Below are positions 1 to 6,135 of a stretch of DNA of 6,135 bases, piece after piece. A program made the translations under genes and the position numbers. Numbering within the stretch: the stretch's first letter is position 1; each line of letters opens with the position of its first letter. Source of the stretch: Eubacteriales bacterium. GTDB lineage: Bacteria; Bacillota; Clostridia; Oscillospirales; CAG-272. Under the pieces are notes generated by a model that saw only the letters and a list, made by a program, of their open reading frames with translations, was not told where the DNA came from and made no database searches. The DNA is taken from positions 1 to 6,135 of the forward strand of contig JAQVWU010000192.1 of the NCBI GenBank assembly GCA_028709565.1, written 5' to 3'.

Positions 1-2280
1 CTCACCGAACGCTCCGCTTCCATCGGCGGCGGTCGCCCGGACCTTCAGCATTCCGTTGGCTCTGGCGGTTACAATGCCGTTTTGCGTTACGGACGCGTAT
101 CTTTCACCGCCGAGGCTGGAGATTGTCCATACAACGTTTTTATTTGTTGCGCCGGACGGCGTGACAGCCGCGGACAGGTATATGCTGCCGCCGATTCGTT
201 CTATTGTGGCGGATGCGGGGGAAACGGTGACGGACACGACGGGCACGTTCACCGGTGTGTAGGTTAATGCCAGGATTTTGCCGTTAATAACGATCGTTTC
301 GGTCTCCGCGTTCTTTTTGAGAGTTATTGACGCCGTAAATCTGCCGTTGACGCCCGAGGGTTTCTGCGCGTCTCCTTCAACAGCCGGTGTCAGGGATGTT
401 ATCGTGATGTCGGTTATCTCGACATTGCCGTTACCCGGAGATCTCAAAATCGCCGTTTGGTTGGCGCCGGGGCTCATATCATATCCCATGCCCAAAAGCG
501 TGGCGCGCAGCCATTCTCTGACCTGGTCCGAAATATTGGCAATACTCTGAGATACCGAGAAGATTGTTTCTTTAATCCGTTTTGCGGCTTCTTCCACCGC
601 TTCCTCGTCGGTCTGACCGTCAAACGCGGTAGCCTCAATATCAACCGTGATGGCTTGTGTCTTTTTACTGTCGCTGTTTAGGGATACGGTAACCGTGAAG
701 GTGAAACTGCCGTCCGTTCCGTCTCCGTCCTGCGCCGTGCCGGCAACCGGATCCACATAAGCCGTGTCGGTTATCGTTACGATAATATTGGAATTGTTTA
801 TCGCATTTTCTGCTATGGTCTTTACATATTGTGCGAGCGCTTCTTCGGTCATGCCGTCTTCCTGGGTTATGCCCGCATATGTCGCGTTTTCGGCGTCGTT
901 CTTTGCCTTTTCCAGCTGGTCAATTACAACCGTAATCTTCGCAATCTCGCTGGTTTCCGCCGCCGTAGCTGCGCCGAGGGTGTTTGTCACCACGCAATAG
1001 TAGTATGTTGTGCCGATTGCTGTCGTCGGGGGTGTGTAATTCTCACCCGTCTCGCCGTTTATCTTATGGGCGTCATCAACAATCGCTTCGTTGGTGATGT
1101 TTGAGTACCACTGATATGTAAGCATTCCCCCGTCGGTGTTTGAGGCAAGAACATTGAGCGAAAGAGCCGCAGCATTTTGGATATACACAACCTCATCGGC
1201 GGAAAGGTCGGTTGTGAAGACGGGGATTTGGGCTTCTGTATAATTATACGGCTGACTTGCCGCCGACTGATCGCTGTTCGAGTAATCCGTTCCGTTACCG
1301 ATTGCCGTCACCTTGAAGGTGTAGCTGCCCGTTTCCGTAATGTCGGCAGTGAAATCGTATTCATTCGCGGCGGGAGTAACAGCCGAACCCAGAGCCGAGC
1401 CGTTTTTGTAAAGCTGCACGCTGTAGCTGCCTGCGTTCGGCACTGCGGTCCATGTCGCTTTGCCCTCGACCGTTGTATCCCACTCGGGATTTGCCGGAGT
1501 TGCAAGTTTTACGGCTGAAGAAGGATCGTTTGTACTGCCGTCATAGGTTGCTGTATTGTTGCCATCAGCAGCCATTAGGTAGTCATTTTCTTTTAAGTCA
1601 CCGGAGAGATTTCCCGCCATTTTACCAAAATTGTAGATTAGAGAAGGATCGCTCTTGGTAGTTAGCTTAACACAATAACTGTCATTTGCAGGCCACGCGC
1701 CGGCGATAACCGCTTCATCTTTAATAGGATCGGCAATTCTTAAGGAATCGCTGTTCAGAACGGTCGAGGCGTTATCCGGCAAACCCGATACCTGAAAACG
1801 AATAGTAAATACATTGAACCAGTCGCCGGTTTTCTGCGCCGGCGCTGGATTTCCTGTAGTATAAAGGTTTACTGAAAATCCGGTTCTATTATCCTTTTTA
1901 TATAAATTCTCGGTAGATATCGGGTAATCTGTTTCAATACTATATTCATCTATAGTTTTTAACTGTGGGATTACTATTGCATTAAGTTTTGATTCTAATA
2001 AACTGTCCGTTCCGGTTATTGTCACAGGCGCTGACTTGTGCATCAGCGTCAGTTTGGTGTTATCAAAAGAAAGCAAGACATTGATTGATGATACACCAAC
2101 CTTAGCCGGTTCCTTTGCCTGAACGGTAATGATCAGAATTCCCGAGGAATACGAATCCTGGACAATCTTTATTCCGGCTCCGGAACTTGTCTGATCTGCC
2201 GCAAAGGCGGTTATCGGCAACATGCAGAAGATCATGCACAGCACTAAAAGCAGTGCCGTGAGTTTGTTTATTTTTTTCAT
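1..2280 (-). CDS. Large secreted multidomain surface protein, N-terminal cohesin-like domain (partial, C-terminus beyond window)
   Basis: This frame stays open for 760 codons from the ATG to base 1 with no stop, so the C-terminus lies outside the window. Visible order: signal peptide 1-28 (cleavage near AFA-A); cohesin-like domain about 34-203 (INVLLSFDNTKLTL at 66-79, then WFNVFTIRFQV at 154-164); linker 204-256; FN3-like domain 257-345 (ATWTAVPNAGSYSVQLYK, SYTFKVTAIG); Ig-like domain 350-450 (LTYQWYSN, TYYYCVVTN); two copies of a helix-plus-beta repeat at 451-555 and 556-675; and a Big_2-like domain from 677 (VTVSPASATIERIGGSIYL). No enzyme motif is visible. A strong AGGAGA site at 2289-2294 lies 8 bases before the ATG. 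The gene follows gene B by 59 bases. Base composition rises sharply after the cohesin-like part. It could be a cell-surface scaffold or an adhesin; the missing C-terminus (SLH, sortase signal or dockerin) would decide how it is anchored. Confidence 0.9.
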   Translation of the reverse strand, partial: MKKINKLTALLLVLCMIFCMLPITAFAADQTSSGAGIKIVQDSYSSGILIITVQAKEPAKVGVSSINVLLSFDNTKLTLMHKSAPVTITGTDSLLESKLNAIVIPQLKTIDEYSIETDYPISTENLYKKDNRTGFSVNLYTTGNPAPAQKTGDWFNVFTIRFQVSGLPDNASTVLNSDSLRIADPIKDEAVIAGAWPANDSYCVKLTTKSDPSLIYNFGKMAGNLSGDLKENDYLMAADGNNTATYDGSTNDPSSAVKLATPANPEWDTTVEGKATWTAVPNAGSYSVQLYKNGSALGSAVTPAANEYDFTADITETGSYTFKVTAIGNGTDYSNSDQSAASQPYNYTEAQIPVFTTDLSADEVVYIQNAAALSLNVLASNTDGGMLTYQWYSNITNEAIVDDAHKINGETGENYTPPTTAIGTTYYYCVVTNTLGAATAAETSEIAKITVVIDQLEKAKNDAENATYAGITQEDGMTEEALAQYVKTIAENAINNSNIIVTITDTAYVDPVAGTAQDGDGTDGSFTFTVTVSLNSDSKKTQAITVDIEATAFDGQTDEEAVEEAAKRIKETIFSVSQSIANISDQVREWLRATLLGMGYDMSPGANQTAILRSPGNGNVEITDITITSLTPAVEGDAQKPSGVNGRFTASITLKKNAETETIVINGKILALTYTPVNVPVVSVTVSPASATIERIGGSIYLSAAVTPSGATNKNVVWTISSLGGERYASVTQNGIVTARANGMLKVRATAADGSGAFGE
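256..930 (-). repeat. Two diverged copies of a helix-plus-beta repeat in gene C
   Basis: Residues 451-555 and 556-675 share the same plan. First comes a charged helical stretch (DQLEKAKNDAENATYAG; TDEEAVEEAAKRIKETI), then a strand with ITDT or ITDI, then PVAGTAQ or PAVEGDAQ, then G(S/R)FT followed by alternating strand residues, and finally a short strand ending in ATAF or ALTY. This arrangement recurs in Bacillota cell-surface proteins; its function is not known to me. Confidence 0.65.
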
Positions 2281-2288
2281 AAATAAAA

Positions 2289-2294
2289 TCTCCT
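2289..2294 (-). promoter_or_regulatory. Ribosome binding site of gene C
   Basis: AGGAGA on the minus strand lies 8 bases before the ATG at 2280. It is the strongest Shine-Dalgarno match of the three genes, and it fixes the start of gene C, whose first residues MKKINK then give a typical signal-peptide n-region. Confidence 0.75.
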
Positions 2295-2313
2295 ATAACT
2301 TTATTCGTTTCCC

Positions 2314-2319
2314 ATTATA
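2314..2319 (-). promoter_or_regulatory. Possible internal promoter (-10 box) before gene C
   Basis: A perfect TATAAT on the minus strand lies in the 59-base gap between genes B and C. No good -35 hexamer stands at 16-18 bases: the hexamer 17 bases upstream is TAGGTT. The site would give a leader of about 25 bases. It may be chance in AT-rich DNA, or a weak promoter boosting gene C separately from the upstream genes. Confidence 0.25.
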
Positions 2320-2339
2320 TCCTGATAAGATTATTGAAC

Positions 2340-3530
2340 CTAGTAATAAACCGTTACATTTGATTTACCAAAATGTTCACCTCGGAGCAACAGTCCCAGG
2401 TCATCCGGATTAATCCAGCCGTTCCCGTCAAGGTCGGTCAGCTTGTTTATTGCATTAACGGTTGTTTTTCCAAAATTCTCTCCCCGAAGTAAAATGCCAA
2501 GATCATCAGGATTAATATAGCCATTACCATCTATATCACCGCATAACAAAGTAATCTTAGATATATTAGCTCTGCTATCTGTTGTTAAGTTAATATTATC
2601 CGTCGAAACTTGTATGTTTTTTATAGTATAATCAAGATGAACCGCTTTTTCTATAACCAAATCGTAGGTCCCTGCCGCAACCCCGACAAATGAAAAAGTA
2701 TGAGTTATTGTATTGCTTGTGACTGCTACGCCTAGCGCCGCAATATATTTTACTTCGTCTCCCTGTTTCAGCCGCACTACAGGATTGTTTTTCGGGTTAT
2801 AACCGGTTACAAGTCCGGTAATATTTACACCGGAATCATTTGTAACAGGAGATGCCTCAAGTGTATTATTGCCGCTTTTTTCACCGTAAAAATAACCCGA
2901 TGTGCCGTCGTTCATAGCGATAATAAACGACTGATTCAAAAAATTACGCTCCGTTTCATTGGGGTAGCGTATGGAATCGGTTTGATATTCGGTACCTGAC
3001 ACTACAGCGAATCTTAACGAAACAACCGTTGTAAATCCCGCATAGTTCACCGTTTTATTCTGCGACGGCTGCAACAATATGTAGAGTGTGTTTTCGTCTT
3101 CGCTTAACGTGACTGAATTAAAATTGTATTGGCTGTAAACCCATTGATCGGCATCGCCGACAGGGTCCTTAAGATCATAAAAGTTTTCATTGTCGAATTT
3201 TACAGGTGAATCACCCGCTGCAAATAACTTATCTATGTGGTCGTCTACAGACAGTCCGTCAGCAGAATAACCCACCCACTTAAGTTTTGTAGCATCAACG
3301 GCAATTGTAACCCCCTGAACGCCTTTGATACCATCCCCCTTGAGCCGATATTCCATAATAATCGTCGGATATGATGTGCCTGTACCATCCGGATTGGCAT
3401 ACCATTGACTGTCCGAATTCCTGATATTGATATTTGTCGCGAAACCGTTTTCCGGGAGAGCATAAATTCCACCGCACAACAGATTCAGAAATATCAATAA
3501 CATTAAGGATAAAGCCGCAAATTTCCTCAT
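2340..3530 (-). CDS. Secreted protein with cohesin-like domain and C-terminal dockerin
   Basis: This 396-residue secreted protein has no visible catalytic domain. The signal peptide is about residues 1-24 (MRK start, leucine-rich core, cleavage near IYA-L). Residues 31-180 form a beta-rich region resembling cohesin or related carbohydrate-module folds, with the motif VTIAVDATKLKWVG at about 74-87 and a later strand TTVVSLRFAVVSG. Residues 235-328 are a carboxypeptidase-regulatory-like beta sandwich (GVAAGTYDLVIEKAVHL). Residues 330-389 are a dockerin with two near-identical loops, DIDGNGYINPDD (332-343) and DLDGNGWINPDD (366-377), each with all calcium-ligand positions filled. The ATG at 3530 is preferred to an in-frame TTG at 3542 because the only Shine-Dalgarno-like AAAAGG abuts the TTG. 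The gene begins 19 bases after the protease stop, so co-expression is likely. A cohesin-plus-dockerin protein could be an adaptor; structural adhesion is an alternative. The dockerin is certain, the cohesin call moderate. Confidence 0.9.
   Translation of the reverse strand: MRKFAALSLMLLIFLNLLCGGIYALPENGFATNINIRNSDSQWYANPDGTGTSYPTIIMEYRLKGDGIKGVQGVTIAVDATKLKWVGYSADGLSVDDHIDKLFAAGDSPVKFDNENFYDLKDPVGDADQWVYSQYNFNSVTLSEDENTLYILLQPSQNKTVNYAGFTTVVSLRFAVVSGTEYQTDSIRYPNETERNFLNQSFIIAMNDGTSGYFYGEKSGNNTLEASPVTNDSGVNITGLVTGYNPKNNPVVRLKQGDEVKYIAALGVAVTSNTITHTFSFVGVAAGTYDLVIEKAVHLDYTIKNIQVSTDNINLTTDSRANISKITLLCGDIDGNGYINPDDLGILLRGENFGKTTVNAINKLTDLDGNGWINPDDLGLLLRGEHFGKSNVTVYY
2364..2828 (-). repeat. Regulatory-like + dockerin cassette, copy in gene B
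   Basis: This segment encodes residues 235-389 of the gene B product and is homologous to the protease cassette. The dockerin part is 2364-2543. Its two halves are near-duplicates of each other (NPDDLGILLRGENFGK against NPDDLGLLLRGEHFGK). Such internal symmetry is typical of type I dockerins and can allow two binding orientations on a cohesin. Confidence 0.85.
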
Positions 3531-3542
3531 GTATATTACCAA

Positions 3543-3548
3543 CCTTTT
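3543..3548 (-). promoter_or_regulatory. Ribosome binding site that decides the gene B start
   Basis: AAAAGG on the minus strand ends 12 bases before the ATG at 3530 and directly touches the in-frame TTG at 3542. A Shine-Dalgarno element needs several bases before the start codon, so the TTG cannot use it, and ATG is favoured. The spacing to the ATG is slightly long, so initiation may be modest or helped by coupling to the gene A stop codon (TGA, 3550-3552). Confidence 0.5.
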
Positions 3549-3549
3549 A

Positions 3550-5985
3550 TCAATATATTATAACAATATTGTTCTTATTATAATTCTTCAGCGATGTAAT
3601 AATAATCAGGTCTTGCAGATCGAAACAACGGTCTCCGTTTATATCCGCCGTTCTGTTGATCGCCGTCTCGTAACTTCGCGAAAATGTATTTGATGATGTC
3701 AGCAGTATAACGTCCTGCAGGTCAATGCATCCGTCACTGTTAACATCCCCCGCCGGCAGTTCAATAAGCGATATTGAAGCGTTACCGTGTTGGGTCAGGT
3801 CAATGTCAGAACCGGACACGACAATGCCTTTTATTGTGACCCCGAGATGGCCGGTCTTTGCAATAACCATATCATAGATTCCGTCGGGTACACCGGTTAT
3901 GGTGAATTCGCGGAGTAATGAACTTTCGGCCGGGGGTTCGCATATCGCCGTATATATGTCATCGCCATTGGTGATTGTTATTATCGGCTCGATAAGAGGA
4001 TTATAACATGCCACCCGGCCGCTGATGACCGCGCTCCTCACGGTTATAACAAAATCCCGGACAAAATCGCTGCCGTCAGCTTGTCCGCCGATTATCCTCG
4101 CCGTTACGGTCACATTACCGGCGGCGTCGGCATATAGTATATTTCCGTTAAGGGTCGCGCCGGTCGTCCCGGGATCTTTGACACTCCATACGATTGTCCT
4201 TTTAGTGGCTAAAACCGGTTTAACCGCGCCGCTTAATTCAACCGGCGTTCTTACCGCTATCGTTTCCGGTACGCCCTCGATTTCGACAACAGGCACAAAC
4301 AGCGGATCCAGACCGTCAAATTCAAGATTGAAGGTAACCGTGCCGTCGGCGTTGCGCATTATGTCGGTAATCAGGAATGATTTATTATTATATGTAAACG
4401 AAACATTCTCAGTTATCGCCAGTGGCTGAGTTTTAATATCGGTTGTCCTTAGCACCTCCACGGCATAACCGTAACCCCAATATTCATTGTTGTAATTGCC
4501 TTCTTTTGAATCATCGGCAGCATATATCAGCAGTCCCTCTTTCGGCATTCCTATATAATAAGCAATATTTTCATAAAAAGCTGTCCTGTAATTTACGAGA
4601 GAATATTTGTCTCCGGTCTTATTTACATCCCTGCGGTATTCAATATAAATATCCTTGCCATTGCCTGTTATTGCTCGCGGAATTCTTATCGCCACATATC
4701 CCGAGCTTCCTGTGGAATCGCAAATATTATATGCTCCGCTGTATGCAGCATCGCTTACCTGACCCATCACCCAGCTTGTTTCGTTATTTATCAATCCCCA
4801 TCTGTTTTTTGTATAAACGGTGGGATGCATGGGTATCTGCGTTTGATTTGCCATTACATCATATCTGCCTACAGGAATATTTTTTTGGTCAGAATAATCA
4901 TATAAATCCGGAAAACCAAAGACATGCAATGTTTCATGGCATATGGTGCCGATATATGTTCCGTAGTTGTTTATTATCGAATCATACATAATAAAAGAAA
5001 AATCGTAAACCCGTTTGTTATTTATGTAAACGTCTTCGTAATACAAACTCCATTGATGCGGCCATAATATTCCAGACCATCCCTCCGACTGCCCTGAAAT
5101 AACAAATGTAACCGAATCCGCCAGACCGTCGTTATTTGAATCGATATTAAAACCGGCAGGGATAGACGTCCTTGCTTTCTTTAAAATTTCCGCTATCAGC
5201 TGTTGTTCTCTTTCGTAAGATTGAGTATCAGATATATAACCATTGGGATTATTCAAGCTCCATTCAAGGTAATAAGAACGCGGGTTGTCCGCCTTTACGG
5301 ATACGGCAATATTATTGATATTTGACGGGTAGAACGAACTGCTCAGATTTATCACATGGTTCGATATAGCGGATAAATAGCCTTTTACCGAACTGTTATA
5401 CTGCAGCGCATTTCCGGTATCCAATTTATGAACCGTTTGAGACACACCGTTATTGAAAACATTGTTCATTTTATTGAAATTATCCGCGTTTATAAACTCC
5501 GCTTCATCCGAAAATCTTATGAATATAACAATATTATTAATATTGCCGGCAAATACTGTCGTTTCTGTTAAAACAGCCGGCGATGGGGCATTACTCTTTA
5601 ATCTATAATCGGCGCTGTCCCGTGTAATACCGCGTAAGTCTTCAATTTTCGCGTAATTCGTTTCTATTTGATTGTTTTTGCCGTTTTCACCCTTACCGCT
5701 GACGATAACGTTGTTTGACACCGGGGTGTTTTCCGTAATTTTAACATATGTATAATAACCGGTGTCGGGATTTTTTATAATCAGATTTTCGTCTGCGTCA
5801 TGATAATAATTTAAAAACTCATCACCGCTTGCAAAGCACTGTATTTCAGTACCGTCAGGCTGTGTCAGAACAACCGGCAAAAAGCTTTGCGGCGCAGCCT
5901 TCACACCGACATTAAAGGCAAGCAATAAAATCGCAATATAAATCAGAAACAGCGGCAGACCTACAGAATATTTTCGATTTCCCAT
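3550..5985 (-). CDS. Secreted M6-family (immune inhibitor A-like) metalloprotease with C-terminal dockerin
   Basis: This 811-residue protein is probably a secreted zinc endopeptidase that docks onto a cohesin partner. A basic start and hydrophobic core form a signal peptide to about residue 30 (cleavage near VKA-A). Residues 32-140 look like an M6 propeptide (TQPDGTEIQ, then GDEFLNYYHDADE). The catalytic domain spans about 145-405: a calcium-loop-like DSNNDGLAD at 282-290, the ILWPHQW segment, the zinc motif HETLHVFGFPDLYD at 350-363 (H350, H354 and D360 as ligands, E351 as general base) and a Met-turn-like GRYDVM ending at M378. About 405-555 is the beta-rich M6 tail, 566-650 a Big-like domain, 652-743 a carboxypeptidase-regulatory-like domain and 745-804 a dockerin with two complete calcium loops. 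All key residues are present, so it should be active. The ATG follows a GAGAGAG purine run by 5 bases. It is the first gene of the run. Family call is confident; the substrate is unknown. Confidence 0.93.
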   Translation of the reverse strand: MGNRKYSVGLPLFLIYIAILLLAFNVGVKAAPQSFLPVVLTQPDGTEIQCFASGDEFLNYYHDADENLIIKNPDTGYYTYVKITENTPVSNNVIVSGKGENGKNNQIETNYAKIEDLRGITRDSADYRLKSNAPSPAVLTETTVFAGNINNIVIFIRFSDEAEFINADNFNKMNNVFNNGVSQTVHKLDTGNALQYNSSVKGYLSAISNHVINLSSSFYPSNINNIAVSVKADNPRSYYLEWSLNNPNGYISDTQSYEREQQLIAEILKKARTSIPAGFNIDSNNDGLADSVTFVISGQSEGWSGILWPHQWSLYYEDVYINNKRVYDFSFIMYDSIINNYGTYIGTICHETLHVFGFPDLYDYSDQKNIPVGRYDVMANQTQIPMHPTVYTKNRWGLINNETSWVMGQVSDAAYSGAYNICDSTGSSGYVAIRIPRAITGNGKDIYIEYRRDVNKTGDKYSLVNYRTAFYENIAYYIGMPKEGLLIYAADDSKEGNYNNEYWGYGYAVEVLRTTDIKTQPLAITENVSFTYNNKSFLITDIMRNADGTVTFNLEFDGLDPLFVPVVEIEGVPETIAVRTPVELSGAVKPVLATKRTIVWSVKDPGTTGATLNGNILYADAAGNVTVTARIIGGQADGSDFVRDFVITVRSAVISGRVACYNPLIEPIITITNGDDIYTAICEPPAESSLLREFTITGVPDGIYDMVIAKTGHLGVTIKGIVVSGSDIDLTQHGNASISLIELPAGDVNSDGCIDLQDVILLTSSNTFSRSYETAINRTADINGDRCFDLQDLIIITSLKNYNKNNIVIIY
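3574..4032 (-). repeat. Regulatory-like + dockerin cassette, copy in the protease
   Basis: This segment encodes residues 652-804 of the protease. It aligns along its whole length with the C-terminal part of gene B: YNP near the start, the GVPDGIYDMVIAKTGHL segment against GVAAGTYDLVIEKAVHL, the GD(V/I) entry to the first calcium loop, then AINRTADINGD against AINKLTDLDGN. The dockerin part is 3574-3753. Loop ligands are D747, N749, D751, D755, D758 and D781, N783, D785, D789, D792. The two copies are clearly diverged, so this is homology at the protein level, not a recent DNA duplication. Confidence 0.85.
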
Positions 5986-6008
5986 AATATCTCTCTCATT
6001 TTATTTGT

Positions 6009-6029
6009 TATTGTCATATGTCGACAATA
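6009..6029. promoter_or_regulatory. Perfect 7-bp inverted repeat over the predicted transcription start (operator candidate)
   Basis: The arms TATTGTC (6009-6015) and GACAATA (6023-6029) are exact reverse complements separated by 7 bases. The element lies immediately downstream of the -10 box and covers the expected start site, a common location for a repressor operator. In RNA it would form a short, weak AU-rich hairpin with no U-tract, so a terminator is unlikely. The regulator is not identifiable from the site. Confidence 0.45.
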
Positions 6030-6032
6030 TAT

Positions 6033-6060
6033 ATTATACTTTTAAATTTCATAAAGTTAA
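6033..6060 (-). promoter_or_regulatory. Sigma-A-type promoter of the three-gene run
   Basis: Read on the minus strand, TTAACT (6055-6060) is followed after 16 bases by a perfect TATAAT (6033-6038). The -35 box matches TTGACA at four of six positions. Transcription would start near 6026, giving a leader of about 40 bases before the protease ATG at 5985. The spacer is AT-rich, as is usual for clostridial promoters. This is a motif match only. Confidence 0.6.
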
Positions 6061-6135
6061 CATATACAGGATACATTTCCGAAAATATTAACTATATTCT
6101 CTATACAAATCAGCATCGAACGCAGTTAAGATCGG

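Noticed and set aside
1177..1518. Plus-strand open frames of up to about 110 codons across 56-1518, and a short antisense-like minus frame at 1308-1505
   Set aside because: They overlap the continuous minus-strand gene C frame, which has clear domain motifs. They are cysteine- and arginine-rich without domains, as expected of shadow frames in GC-rich coding DNA.
2281..2339. Transcription terminator between genes B and C
   Set aside because: I found no GC-rich hairpin followed by a T-run in this 59-base gap on the minus strand.
3470..3530. Possible lipobox (LNLLC) in the gene B signal peptide
   Set aside because: The residue before cysteine is leucine, while a lipobox needs G, A or S there. 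A signal peptidase I site (IYA-L) follows at residue 24.
3531..3542. TTG start at 3542 for gene B, four codons upstream of the ATG
   Set aside because: The only Shine-Dalgarno-like stretch touches this TTG, leaving no spacing. The ATG gives a better signal-peptide start (MRK).
4025..4991. Plus-strand open frames of 134 and 182 codons opposite the protease gene
   Set aside because: They lie opposite well-supported M6, Big-like and regulatory-like coding sequence and show no recognisable motif or credible ribosome site.
6009..6029. Riboswitch or terminator-type attenuator in the operon leader
   Set aside because: The leader is only about 40 bases and its single short AU-rich hairpin has no U-tract, which is too small for a known riboswitch class.
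6089..6130. A second promoter further upstream (TTAACT ... TATAGA on the minus strand)
   Set aside because: The spacer is 18 bases and the -10 match is poor compared with the perfect TATAAT at 6033-6038. It is probably chance in AT-rich DNA.

Overview
The window is a run of three genes, all on the minus strand and read from about 6000 down to 1, so the transcriptional order is the reverse of the numbering. Every predicted product begins with a classical Gram-positive signal peptide and is built from extracellular modules (M6 metalloprotease, cohesin-like, carboxypeptidase-regulatory-like, dockerin, Ig-like/Big and fibronectin-like). The dockerin pairs, Clostridia-style surface modules, purine-rich ribosome sites and AT-rich spacers suggest an anaerobic member of the Clostridia (Bacillota). 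An uncultured gut or digester lineage is my guess; the genus cannot be read from this sequence.

Layout. 5986-6135 is the upstream control region. It holds a good sigma-A-type promoter reading leftwards (TATAAT at 6033-6038) and a perfect 7-bp inverted repeat over the expected transcription start (6009-6029). Gene A (3550-5985) encodes an 811-residue secreted M6-family metalloprotease with propeptide, intact zinc site, a Big-like domain, a carboxypeptidase-regulatory-like domain and a C-terminal dockerin. Gene B (2340-3530) starts 19 bases after gene A stops and encodes a 396-residue protein with an N-terminal cohesin-like domain and the same C-terminal regulatory-like plus dockerin cassette. 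Gene C starts 59 bases after gene B and runs off the left edge at base 1. Its 760 visible residues are a signal peptide, a cohesin-like domain, an FN3-like domain, an Ig-like domain, two copies of an alpha/beta repeat and the start of a Big_2-like domain. No terminator is visible between the genes, so they are probably co-transcribed, perhaps with an extra weak promoter before gene C.

How they may work together. Dockerins dock onto cohesins, so a neighbourhood with a dockerin-tagged protease, a protein carrying both a cohesin-like and a dockerin domain, and a large multidomain protein opening with a cohesin-like domain looks like a small calcium-dependent extracellular assembly organised around proteolysis rather than cellulose degradation. 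This is inference: the cohesin-like calls rest on fold-level pattern recognition, and such folds also occur in proteins that do not bind dockerins. No glycoside hydrolase, RNA gene, mobile element or CRISPR array was found in the window.
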